A DNA stretch of 64,000 bases from JASDSY01 sp041441465 (GCA_041441465.1 JASDSY010000035.1:62001-126000); one strand, 5' to 3'. Positions 54,140 through 62,731 are shown, counted from the stretch's first letter. Translations and numbers: made by a program. Notes: generated by a model not told the origin, from the sequence alone.

Positions 54140-55030
54140 TCAATCAAAATATTCGGAATAATATCTTTTTAAATTTTTATAACCGCCAAAATTCTTGTTA
54201 ATTAATTTCAAGAAAAATTTCACCTTTTCAACATCTTTTTTACTCTCATACAAGTTTACCATATGTGCATAAACATATGAATAATAATCACCAAAGCCAT
54301 AGTAAAAGTTATTATATTTAAGTGCCTTTTCAAATATTTCAGCGGCTTTTTCAAAATCTTTTTTTCCTGCGTAATAATCTCCCATAGAAGCAAGAGTATA
54401 ATTAGAAAATTCAGTATCTTTGAATTTTTCAATTATGCTTTCAAGTATTTCAATTTTTTTCTTGAAAACTTCATCAATGTTCATACCCGGAGTAAATTCC
54501 GATAAATGCCATAAAACCAATATAATAGGTTCATACGAACTATCATTCTTAATTATATTTTCAAAGATTTTATGCCTTCTGTTAATATTATTTTCCAGGG
54601 TAGTCTCATTTAATTTTACAAATTCTGTGTCAGTTTTAACAGGATATAAAAACATGCAAGCTGTGATTTTTTTTAATATGTTTTCAGCATCATATTTTTC
54701 ATTATTTTCCTGTTCATTAATAAAATCATTTATTTTAAGATTCCTTATGGCGCTTATTTTTCTTTTTTGAAATAAATAATGAATATTAGAAAATATCATG
54801 CTAGTATATAGTTTATTTTTATGCTTCGCAATGTCAAATTTAAAATTAATTGCTTTTTCAATAAATTCATCGTCAGTTTTAGCACTTAAAAAATCATTTC
54901 TTATATCATCTAAAAGTTTTACTTCATCCGTCGGATAAATAAAACTATTTGCGTCAGCATAATTTGACGCATTTGCCGGCATTATTGTAAATATAATAAA
55001 AATTATAGATAAAACATATGATTTCAACAT
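54140..55030 (-). CDS. exported TPR-like protein
   Basis: Signal peptide (KSYVLSIIFIIFTIMPANA) followed by 270 residues of helical repeats; the C-terminal third contains a recognisable TPR (MGDYYAGKKDFEKAAEIFEKALKYNNFYYG). It is probably periplasmic. AGGAGA precedes the ATG. It is 16 nt after the clan-CD-like peptidase gene and 27 nt before the C39-like peptidase gene, so the three are co-transcribed. A scaffold role linking the two peptidases is inference. Confidence 0.65.
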   Translation of the reverse strand: MLKSYVLSIIFIIFTIMPANASNYADANSFIYPTDEVKLLDDIRNDFLSAKTDDEFIEKAINFKFDIAKHKNKLYTSMIFSNIHYLFQKRKISAIRNLKINDFINEQENNEKYDAENILKKITACMFLYPVKTDTEFVKLNETTLENNINRRHKIFENIIKNDSSYEPIILVLWHLSEFTPGMNIDEVFKKKIEILESIIEKFKDTEFSNYTLASMGDYYAGKKDFEKAAEIFEKALKYNNFYYGFGDYYSYVYAHMVNLYESKKDVEKVKFFLKLINKNFGGYKNLKRYYSEYFD

Positions 55031-55046
55031 TTTTAGTTCTCCTATT

Positions 55047-57614
55047 TTAAAATTTAAAGTAATATTTTTTAAAATTATTACTTGGAAATGCTTTTATATA
55101 AATATCATTTTTATTGTTTTCATCTTCGTTTAAATATTCAATAAAAACTAACTCAAAATAAGTATTATTATATATCGCACAACCATATTTTGCATCCAAG
55201 CAATTCTTATAAGTAAGAAATTGAAGTTCTTTTTCATTCGATATTTTTTCATTTGCCCACTCATACAATTCAATATGTGCGTCAAGCCATCCATCTATAA
55301 TTTTTTGCTTATCATCGGCAGTTGTTCCAAATTTCAATTTCTTTTTAATAATATTTTCTAAAAACTTTTTTAACGCAAGTCCTTCACATTCAACGGAAGT
55401 GCCATCTGAATCATTATAACCCAGCATTACTAAATTTGACCCCATTTTTTTCCTTAACTTAATACCTGAAAATGTACTATGCTCAAGATTATTCCGATCA
55501 CCAATATTTAAAAGACTGCAACACATAAGAATCAAATAATTTGATTTAATGTCAACTAATGAAATGTTATCAATATAAAAACTTCTTATAATATTATAAC
55601 CGCCAAATATATCGGGAGTGGCAAACGCAATTCCGCCATTAGAATTTCCATGTGCATTAACTAAAAAAACATTTGCCTGATTTTTTAAATAAACTAATCC
55701 TTTAACCGTATTTTCTGATGATTTTAATTCAACAGAAATAGATTCAACACCAAATGATTCAAAAAAAGATTTAGTTGCAGTTATCTGGGTATCATTAATA
55801 TTTTTTGGCGAACCACGTCCTAATTTTTGTTTATTAAATATATCTAACCCATCTAATAAATTAAAAATATTCGTAATACCGCAAAAATATTCCGCATAAT
55901 CAGATTGCATAAAATTTTCAACGCCATCTATATATGCTATACTTGATAAATAATCAGCTCTTTCTATATCATCATTTATAAGTTTATGACTTCCATCATT
56001 CGGCTGAAATTTAGCTTTATAGCCACTCGGCATAAACCGGTCATGAAAAAATACAACCTCTTTGGATTCATTAGATATTTCACTTTTAATAACAATTTTG
56101 AAAGGCCTTTTAACAAGGTTTAATTGTTCAATACCAGATTGAGACGAATCAACATCTAAACTGCACCTGATATTTAACCATTCATCAGGCGAAGGTATAT
56201 CTTCCGGCGTTAATTCAACATATTCAGTTCTTGTAAAATATATTTTCTTTATTTTACGTTCAGTCCTATAATTTTTAGCTATACACTCAATATCCGTTTT
56301 TATCTGATCGCCCGCCATTTCAATTTTTTCATTTTCTGACGGATTATTGAGTTTTCCCTGAATCATTTTCAGTCTTTCGCTGATCATAACCTCCAACGAT
56401 TCGCCATCTTCATAGCTTCTAACATTATTGCCATATTCTTCCATAACCATAAGGAAAGAATAATTTACATTAGCATAATTCAGCAAATTTTTATTTATCT
56501 CAATTGGAGAAGTTGCCCAATCAGGCTTAATTGTTGCCGGTATTGAATTATACATATCGTCGGCCTGTTTAATTAATTCAACTGCGCCTGTGTTATTGCG
56601 AGAACCTATATAACTAGTCATTAATTCAGAATACAGTAACATTTTATCGGAATTAAGCTCATAATATTGTCTTTGAAAATAATCAATGCTTTGTTTCGGC
56701 CCATTCATTAACTCTTCTATTTTTTTATCAATTTCTTTGATTTTAATATTTATTTCTTCGCTCTGCTTTTGTTCATATTCTTTAAGGTTTTTATCAAAAC
56801 CGGCAAGTTTTGATTCACATAAATTCATTATTTTTAAAGTATTTTCATCCGTCGCATGATTATAACCATCAATTATGCTTTGATAATAAAGTTTTAAAAA
56901 TGAATCGGCCTCCGGACCGCTCTGAGACATAACTTTTTCATTACTTATCTGCAGGCAATACCGAACCGCGCTTAATATATGAGCATATTTAGAATAATCA
57001 GGATTATATAAAATACCATACCCTTTTTGTAATAAATTCATATAATTGCTATAATTTTCGGCCGTTAATTTTTCAGCGCCATCTGCAATTTCATAAAGTG
57101 ATTTTAGTGCATCGCTTTCAATAGAATTTTCGGCCGTATACATTGGAAAAATATTAAGAGGCGTCTCCGAAAAACTATTTTCATCTGCAATCCTCACCGG
57201 CGCTGTAATTCTTCCAGTTTTAACTTTTGGAGTTTGTATTTTTTGATTTATTTGAGCTTTATATGATTGCTTTTTCGGGAAATTTTTTGGATTAAAAATT
57301 CCTGGAATATAAATAAGTTTTTCAACGCCTTTAACCTTTATTTTCAAAGACATAGGCGTATCCAGAGGATTTTGAATTTGATTTTTTTGAATAACCGTTG
57401 CTTTCTTTTTAGGTTGCTGTTGTTTGGGTGTTTTTTTAGCCTTTAAAGAGATTGATTGATTGATTGATTGGGAGTTTTGAGAAGAAATGCCGTCGGATTT
57501 TAACGTTTTTTTGACTTCGTCAATGCCGGCTCCAATGGCCGTTAACGGCATCGTCAAAACTTGAAACATAAATACAAAAATTGAAATTGTTAAAATAAAA
57601 AAGATTTTTTTCAT
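55047..57614 (-). CDS. exported protein with a caspase/gingipain-like (clan CD) peptidase domain
   Basis: 855 residues. A signal peptide (MKKIFFILTISIFVFMFQVL) starts at ATG 57614, which sits 6 nt after the -10 box of a good promoter, so the message is leaderless and the longer frame to 57704 is rejected. A Gln/Lys-rich region (residues 40-110) and a helical region (190-450) precede a beta-rich part. Near 655 VFLVNAHGNSNGGIAF and near 697 YLILMCCSLLN give the His-Gly and Cys pair of clan CD peptidases, followed by GSNLVMLGYND, reminiscent of DUF6345-type proteins. The catalytic assignment rests on these short motifs. A GATT tetranucleotide repeat (57451-57466) lies in the N-terminal region. 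Confidence 0.6.
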   Translation of the reverse strand: MKKIFFILTISIFVFMFQVLTMPLTAIGAGIDEVKKTLKSDGISSQNSQSINQSISLKAKKTPKQQQPKKKATVIQKNQIQNPLDTPMSLKIKVKGVEKLIYIPGIFNPKNFPKKQSYKAQINQKIQTPKVKTGRITAPVRIADENSFSETPLNIFPMYTAENSIESDALKSLYEIADGAEKLTAENYSNYMNLLQKGYGILYNPDYSKYAHILSAVRYCLQISNEKVMSQSGPEADSFLKLYYQSIIDGYNHATDENTLKIMNLCESKLAGFDKNLKEYEQKQSEEINIKIKEIDKKIEELMNGPKQSIDYFQRQYYELNSDKMLLYSELMTSYIGSRNNTGAVELIKQADDMYNSIPATIKPDWATSPIEINKNLLNYANVNYSFLMVMEEYGNNVRSYEDGESLEVMISERLKMIQGKLNNPSENEKIEMAGDQIKTDIECIAKNYRTERKIKKIYFTRTEYVELTPEDIPSPDEWLNIRCSLDVDSSQSGIEQLNLVKRPFKIVIKSEISNESKEVVFFHDRFMPSGYKAKFQPNDGSHKLINDDIERADYLSSIAYIDGVENFMQSDYAEYFCGITNIFNLLDGLDIFNKQKLGRGSPKNINDTQITATKSFFESFGVESISVELKSSENTVKGLVYLKNQANVFLVNAHGNSNGGIAFATPDIFGGYNIIRSFYIDNISLVDIKSNYLILMCCSLLNIGDRNNLEHSTFSGIKLRKKMGSNLVMLGYNDSDGTSVECEGLALKKFLENIIKKKLKFGTTADDKQKIIDGWLDAHIELYEWANEKISNEKELQFLTYKNCLDAKYGCAIYNNTYFELVFIEYLNEDENNKNDIYIKAFPSNNFKKYYFKF

Positions 57615-57620
57615 AATTTG

Positions 57621-57649
57621 ATTGTATAAAATTATTTTAAGTTTGTCAA
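57621..57649 (-). promoter_or_regulatory. promoter implying a leaderless peptidase mRNA
   Basis: TTGACA (57644-57649), 17 nt, TACAAT (57621-57626) on the minus strand. The ATG at 57614 follows the -10 box by 6 nt, as at 15221. No ribosome-binding site is present. Confidence 0.8.
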
Positions 57650-57840
57650 TGACCGATTCACAAAAATTAAGACCGGTTATCATCTGATAGAAACAAATTT
57701 TCAAAGAGCATTTTCGCTATGTACATCTCTTCACCTTCGGTCGCAAACGATGTTATGTAAACACATATAAAATCCGCGCGGCCGATTGCCGTGTTTCATC
57801 GAAAGCGCAGCGGTCGATGAAACTAAGACACTATAAAAAC

Positions 57841-57870
57841 CTAACGATAGTATTACAAATCTAACGATAG
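57841..57870 (+). repeat. two direct 10-bp repeats with 20-bp period
   Basis: CTAACGATAG at 57841 and 57861. The period equals about two helical turns, so a protein could bind both copies on one face of the DNA. Confidence 0.65.
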
Positions 57871-57888
57871 ATACAGCCGGGAGTAAAA

Positions 57889-57934
57889 GGGGGAAATGGG
57901 GGAATTAGAGGGCCATTGGCCCTTTATTTCCCCC
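57889..57934. repeat. nested G-rich palindrome
   Basis: Outer arms GGGGGAAAT (57889-57897) and ATTTCCCCC (57926-57934) enclose AGGGCCA-T-TGGCCCT (57909-57923). The design (poly-G outer arm, inner perfect palindrome) matches 5061-5094. Confidence 0.7.
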
Positions 57935-58030
57935 ACCAAAAAAATCATAATTACACTTTATAAAAAACTAAATAACATTGCTTTACTGTCAAAAATTTTA
58001 ACTTTAAACTGACAACATTTGCCGAAGTCC

Positions 58031-58059
58031 TTGATTTTATGGAAGCCGTAATATATAAT
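58031..58059 (+). promoter_or_regulatory. promoter of the first pilin-like paralog
   Basis: TTGATT (58031-58036), 17 nt, TATAAT (58054-58059). The -35 box lies in a 26-bp block (58016-58041) repeated with 24 identities at 59190-59215. Confidence 0.75.
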
Positions 58060-58106
58060 CAATACAAACGTACATAATAATATATACTCGCCGAAAGGAG
58101 TAAAAA

Positions 58107-59126
58107 ATGCCTGATATAGATAAAAATCAATATTTTAAAGAAACCGGCAGATTTTTATTGAAAAACTGCTTACATCATAAAACAATTCAGCCCCAGAAAG
58201 GCGCCGCAAGTTTATTTTTGTTTATTTTAATCTGTCTGACGCTTATTTTAATAATATATTCCGAAGATCAAATCAGGAAATCAAACATTGGTGAATCCAA
58301 TTTTAAAAGACATTACGAAGTTGAAGCCAGAAATCTTTTTACATTAAGCGCAATTTTAAATTATTATAAGGAAAAAACAGGAAAGTATCCGTCAAATGAC
58401 GAACAGTTAATGCAAATTCCAATATTTAAAGAAATTGCAGGAATCAAACAGGGAATTTACTATTTAGATAATAAGTTTAAACTTGACATGCCTGACACAT
58501 ATAAAGAGTTCAATAAAATTTTAGGAGAAAATAATACATACAATTATAAGATGCCGATTTCCGTTTCATCCGACGGAATATTATCTCCTTATGCAATTCC
58601 GTATATTCTTGAAAACCGCACAGGAACAGCTGAAAATAATTTTAACTTTTCCCCTTTAAATAATAAAAATTTAAAATCGGAAAATTATTCGCTTAAGGTC
58701 AGCGAAAATGTATATATCTATTCGCCGTCGGCATTATATTATGCCTACCAGGACTTACAGCTAGAAGAAAAAATAAATAATCAAAAACAGCAATTTTTAA
58801 CATTAAGAAACAATTCAATAGTAATTATGATAATATTAACGGTTCTTTTTTTTATAAAATACGGTTTTTCATCACTCAAAAAAAATTTTGCGTCAATGGC
58901 CGAATTACTTATAAGCTGCGCTACTATCGGTATAATCGCGGCAATTACGGTCCCGCAGGCCATAACGCATTGTTACAGGCCGGCGCCTTTCAAACTTCCG
59001 CAGCGCGACAAAAACACCGTGGATTTATGTTCCGAACTTCTTGAAAAATATAAGCAAAACAACATAATCAGTGAAGCGGCATATCAAAAATTAAAAAACT
59101 CATTAACAAAAGAAATAGAAAAATAA
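58107..59126 (+). CDS. membrane protein with pseudopilin-derived segments, intact paralog
   Basis: 339 residues. An N-terminal membrane helix (ASLFLFILICLTLILIIYS) is followed by NYYKEKTGKYPSNDEQLMQIP, which matches the conserved loop of GspG-type pseudopilins. A second helix lies near 240. Near residues 264-286 there is SMAELLISCATIGIIAAITVPQ, which looks like a pilin N-terminal helix placed in the interior of the protein. The C-terminal tail (DLCSELLEKYKQNNIISEAAYQKLKNSL) is helical. GAAAGGAG precedes the ATG. Its paralog is at 61615-62633. Function unknown; a pilin-derived membrane protein of permuted layout is my reading. Confidence 0.65.
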   Translation: MPDIDKNQYFKETGRFLLKNCLHHKTIQPQKGAASLFLFILICLTLILIIYSEDQIRKSNIGESNFKRHYEVEARNLFTLSAILNYYKEKTGKYPSNDEQLMQIPIFKEIAGIKQGIYYLDNKFKLDMPDTYKEFNKILGENNTYNYKMPISVSSDGILSPYAIPYILENRTGTAENNFNFSPLNNKNLKSENYSLKVSENVYIYSPSALYYAYQDLQLEEKINNQKQQFLTLRNNSIVIMIILTVLFFIKYGFSSLKKNFASMAELLISCATIGIIAAITVPQAITHCYRPAPFKLPQRDKNTVDLCSELLEKYKQNNIISEAAYQKLKNSLTKEIEK

Positions 59127-59204
59127 AAAAATATTATAATTTTATTTATTGACCGGACCCAAATATTTATTCTTGAACGGCGGAATAAACATTTACCGAA
59201 GCCC

Positions 59205-59233
59205 TTGATTTTATGCTAACAGTGGTGTATAAT
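59205..59233 (+). promoter_or_regulatory. promoter of the BaiN-type flavoprotein, near-leaderless
   Basis: TTGATT (59205-59210), 17 nt, TATAAT (59228-59233). The ATG at 59244 follows the -10 box by 10 nt, so the leader is only about 4 nt, and there is no ribosome-binding site. Confidence 0.7.
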
Positions 59234-59243
59234 CAAATTTATT

Positions 59244-60530
59244 ATGAACAGGATAAACCCTAAATATGATTTAGTAATAATAGGCTGCGGAGCCGCTGCC
59301 GGTTTTTTTACCAGCTTAATGCAGGAATTTAAGTTGCCTGATAATTTTTCGGTCCTGATAATCGAAAAACTTTCCAGGCCGTTCAAAAAGATTATGGCAA
59401 GCGGCAACGGTCGCTGTAATTATTCAAATATAAGTATTAATAAAGAAAATTATCATTCGATAAATCCCGACGCTACCTTTAGCGAAATTTTTTTTACAAA
59501 ATTAAAAAACCTTAATTTAAAGGATTATTTTTTTAAAAAAGGCATTCCTTCCAGAATAGATGAGTATGGAAGAATTTTTCCATATACTAATTCGGCCAAA
59601 ACTATTTATAATTTTTTCGAAGCCAGCATACGTCAAAAAAATATAACGGTTTCGTTCGATTCAATAGTAACGGCAATTAAAAATAATCAAGACGGGCTTT
59701 ACGAAACACAATTCGCAAATATAAGCCGGCCCGGCGAAAAATTATCGGTCAAATCAAAATTTATAATATACGCCGCAGGCGGAGCGGCCTATCCGCAGCT
59801 TGGCACTGACGGCGAAAGTTTCCGGCTGATCGAAAAGCTCGGAATTAAAACGACGCGGCAATTTCCCGCGATAGCTGCGTTAAAAACACCAAAAAATCCT
59901 TTTTGTAAACTTTCAGGTTTAAAAATGGAGACTGAAATATCATTCTTCAATTACAAAAGAAAAGGTGAATTATTGTTCACCGATTACGGCATATCGGGGC
60001 CGAATGTATTGTATGCAAGCTGTGTAATTTCTTCGGCGCTCGCCCGGCAAAAAAAAATAGATGTTAAAATTGATTTTCTGCCTGAAGAATATTTAAGTTT
60101 AAATTATTTTGAAGAATTGTTAAAAAATGCCCCAAATAAGACAATTAACGGAATATTCGGCGGCTGTCTCAGCATCGATTTCATAAAAGCGTTTCTGGAA
60201 TATCATTCATTATTTGAAATTGCCGAAATGCAAAAATTGAATCATGAAACGCTGACAAAAATATATAATCAACTAAAAAATACCGTAATTCCAGTCTTAT
60301 CGGTAACGTCGTTTAAAGAAGCGCAGGTATCGCTCGGCGGTGTCGATTGCCACGAGATTACGCCTGAAACATTAGAGGCAAAAAATCATAAAAATTTATA
60401 TATAACCGGCGAAGCAATCGATTTTACAGGCGAATGCGGCGGCTATAACATACATCAGGCCGCGGCGTGCGCGCTGACGGTTTTAAAATCAATATTAAAA
60501 AAAATAAATGCCGAGAAATCAGTACAATAA
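59244..60530 (+). CDS. BaiN/HI0933-family NAD(P)/FAD-dependent oxidoreductase
   Basis: Flavoprotein with an N-terminal FAD-binding Rossmann motif (DLVIIGCGAAAGFF) and the family block KKIMASGNGRCNYSN. Further motifs are YAAGGAAYPQLGTDGE, LLFTDYGISGPNVL and the C-terminal ending GEAIDFTGECGGYNIHQAAACA. Length 428 aa is normal. Family members are described as reductases of uncertain physiological substrate. The last codons overlap the next gene, a radical SAM protein, by 23 nt if that gene starts at 60508. Almost leaderless message. Confidence 0.92.
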   Translation: MNRINPKYDLVIIGCGAAAGFFTSLMQEFKLPDNFSVLIIEKLSRPFKKIMASGNGRCNYSNISINKENYHSINPDATFSEIFFTKLKNLNLKDYFFKKGIPSRIDEYGRIFPYTNSAKTIYNFFEASIRQKNITVSFDSIVTAIKNNQDGLYETQFANISRPGEKLSVKSKFIIYAAGGAAYPQLGTDGESFRLIEKLGIKTTRQFPAIAALKTPKNPFCKLSGLKMETEISFFNYKRKGELLFTDYGISGPNVLYASCVISSALARQKKIDVKIDFLPEEYLSLNYFEELLKNAPNKTINGIFGGCLSIDFIKAFLEYHSLFEIAEMQKLNHETLTKIYNQLKNTVIPVLSVTSFKEAQVSLGGVDCHEITPETLEAKNHKNLYITGEAIDFTGECGGYNIHQAAACALTVLKSILKKINAEKSVQ

Positions 60531-61611
60531 GTTTTTAGCAGGTAATAAAGTGTTTTTAAAAAAAATATTGAATATTTATAAAAGCATATTTCCGGTTAAA
60601 ACTAATTCGATTACATTTGAATTAACGCAAAAATGCAATTTAAATTGCGGCCACTGCTATAACGTATGGAAATCAGGAAAAAATTATCCGGCAGGCGAAC
60701 TTAATTTTACACGCACAAAAGAATTAATCGCGAAAATAATTAGTGAAACCGGCTGCAGTTCAATAGTTTTCACGGGCGGCGAACCGCTTTTAAGGCCGGA
60801 TATTTTCGAACTTATTTCATATGTGCGTTCATTTAATATCGATTTAATATTAATAACAAACGGAACGCTTTTAACGGAGCAATTCATCAAAAAAACAATC
60901 GAACTAAAAAAAGTATTATTCGAACTGCCGCTTTTATCCGACGACAGAAACGTACATAATGAAATGACAGGCTGCAGTTCATTTGACAGAGTAATCGAAG
61001 CTATCGGCAACATAAGAAATTACGGCGGGACGGCGGTAACCGTATTTGTGGCTACAAGTAAAAACATAAACAGGCTGAAAGAAACGCTTGAATTAAACGC
61101 GGCGCTCGGCATCAGGACCGTTATGTTTAACAGAATCAACCCGGGCGGCCGCGCGATAGAACAATATGCTAAACTGATACCGGACAAAACCAGGCTCGAA
61201 GAGGCTTTTTCTATAATAGAAGAAACGGCTACAAAATACGGAATACAGGTTAACTCTTCAATACCCATACAACCCTGCATTATAGATATGAAAAAATATA
61301 AAAGCATAGGCGACGGATTTTGCAGCGCCGGAACCTCAAATGCTTATTTTACAATCGATCCGCTTGGAAATCTCAGGATCTGTAATCACACGTCAAAAAT
61401 ATTAGGAAATTGTTTCGAAAGTACTTTTCAGGAATTGGTTTCGGGAATTGAAAAAAACGATTTAGTATGTGCGATTCCGAAATATTGCGTAAATTGTAAA
61501 GATGCCAAAAGCTGCCGCGGCGGGTGTCCCGCGGCGGCAGATGAATGTTTCGGCTCGGCATACGAACCGGATCCCTTCTTAAAAGAGCATATTGAAAAAG
61601 CAAGGCGGTAA
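60508..61611 (+). CDS. radical SAM protein with SPASM-type C-terminal domain
   Basis: Radical SAM core with the cluster motif CNLNCGHC (C43, C47, C50) and the glycine loop FTGGEPLLRPDIFEL. The C-terminal region (FCSAGTSNAYFTIDPLGNLRICNHT, then YCVNCKDAKSCRGGCPAAADEC) holds the seven or so cysteines of an auxiliary-cluster SPASM domain, as in maturases of peptides and enzymes. No precursor peptide is evident next to it. The start is ATG 60508 (overlapping the flavoprotein gene) or GTG 60550 with AGCAGG upstream. It ends 3 nt before the second pilin-like paralog, suggesting co-transcription. Confidence 0.88.
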   Translation: MPRNQYNKFLAGNKVFLKKILNIYKSIFPVKTNSITFELTQKCNLNCGHCYNVWKSGKNYPAGELNFTRTKELIAKIISETGCSSIVFTGGEPLLRPDIFELISYVRSFNIDLILITNGTLLTEQFIKKTIELKKVLFELPLLSDDRNVHNEMTGCSSFDRVIEAIGNIRNYGGTAVTVFVATSKNINRLKETLELNAALGIRTVMFNRINPGGRAIEQYAKLIPDKTRLEEAFSIIEETATKYGIQVNSSIPIQPCIIDMKKYKSIGDGFCSAGTSNAYFTIDPLGNLRICNHTSKILGNCFESTFQELVSGIEKNDLVCAIPKYCVNCKDAKSCRGGCPAAADECFGSAYEPDPFLKEHIEKARR

Positions 61612-61614
61612 GTA

Positions 61615-62633
61615 ATGATTAATAAAGACGAAAAATCTCCTTTTAAAACTGCCGGAGAAAAATTGCCGAAAGACGGACTAAATTATAACACTGACGAATC
61701 TAAACCATATCCAGGATTAGTTTCAGCGAAAGTGTTTTTCTTTTTTTTATCCATTTTTTTCTTATTCTGTCGGCTTCATTAGGCGGAAAGATACGTGATT
61801 TAAACGGCGAAGAAAGCAAATTAAGGAGTGCCTGCGTGACTGAGCGGGAAAATCTTCTGACACTAAGTAAAATTTTAAGTTACTACAAAGAAAAAAATGG
61901 AAGTTATCCGTCAAACGACGAACAATTAACGCAAATTCCCTTATTCAAAGAAATCGCGAAATCCAGGCCCGGGCATTATACTTTAGACGCCAAATTCAAA
62001 ACCGACTTACCGGCCGTGCATAAGACATTCGATGAAATCATAAATGCAAGCGCCGGTTATAATTATAGGGAATGTATTTCAATTTCAGACAGCGTTGTGT
62101 TATCGCCATATTCAGTGCCTTATATTTTAGAAAATCGCTCGGGCCAGCCCGAAGAAAAGTTTAAAAATTCACCGTTAAACGATAAAATTCCGGCCCGCGA
62201 AAAGTATTCGGTAGAAGTCGATAAAGGAATTTTCATTTATTCGCCGGCCATATTGTATCACGCGCGCGCGCAGGCAAACCACGCCGACAAGATAAAAGCA
62301 TTTTCATTATTTAAAACCCTCTCTCAAATAGCCGGCGCAATACTTGCAATTTTATTTTTATCCAGCTTTAATTTCTCTACAGTTAAAGTATTTATTATAT
62401 CGTCAATCGAGGCGATTATCGGCCTGGCCGCTATCGGAGTGGCATTTTTAATCGCCACGCAGAATTATACATCCTGTTACAGGCCTTCATCTTTTGATTT
62501 GCCGCCGCGAAATCCGAATACTCTTAATTTATGTTCGGAAATTCTTGAAAAATATAAACAAAATGGCATAATCAATGAATCATCATACCAAAAATTTAAA
62601 AACGCATTGACAAAAGAATTAACTAAATTTTAA
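61615..62633 (+). CDS. second pilin-like paralog, split by a -1 frameshift (programmed, mutated or a read error)
   Basis: The ATG at 61615 has AGGCGG 6 nt upstream and opens a frame that stops at 61780-61782. The paralogous remainder (YYKEKNGSYPSNDEQL, LSPYSVPYILENRSG, LCSEILEKYKQNGIINESSYQKF) lies in the -1 frame to 62633. At 61746-61749 the zero frame reads ttT TTT TTA, a slippery heptamer, followed at 61755-61761 by T TTT TTC. A -1 slip on TTA gives a joined product of 45 + 294 = 339 residues, exactly the length of the intact paralog at 58107-59126, and aligns with it throughout. The interior pilin-like helix is degenerate here (EAIIGLAAIGVAFLIATQ). A homopolymer error or mutation is the alternative. 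Confidence 0.7.
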
Positions 62634-62731
62634 AATTAAAAATAAATGGCATAGAATATTTGAAAAAAATATGCTAAAATCAAAGACTTATATTCTTACG
62701 TAAAAAAACAAAAAAATACAAAGGCGGTTTT

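Larger units (their letters stand above)
57650..58030. other. palindrome- and repeat-rich intergenic region
   Basis: No gene supported. It holds GTTTCATCGA (57793-57802) with its inverse TCGATGAAAC (57814-57823), two direct copies of CTAACGATAG exactly 20 bp apart (57841-57850 and 57861-57870), and a nested G-rich palindrome (57889-57934). It separates the divergent peptidase operon and the pilin-like gene. Confidence 0.7.

Noticed and set aside
57615..57704. Longer N terminus for the clan-CD-like peptidase
   Set aside because: It would place the promoter inside the gene and hide the signal peptide.
61836..62633. Independent gene starting at GTG 61836
   Set aside because: The same frame continues upstream with clear similarity to the paralog through 61749, so this is the second half of a frameshifted gene.
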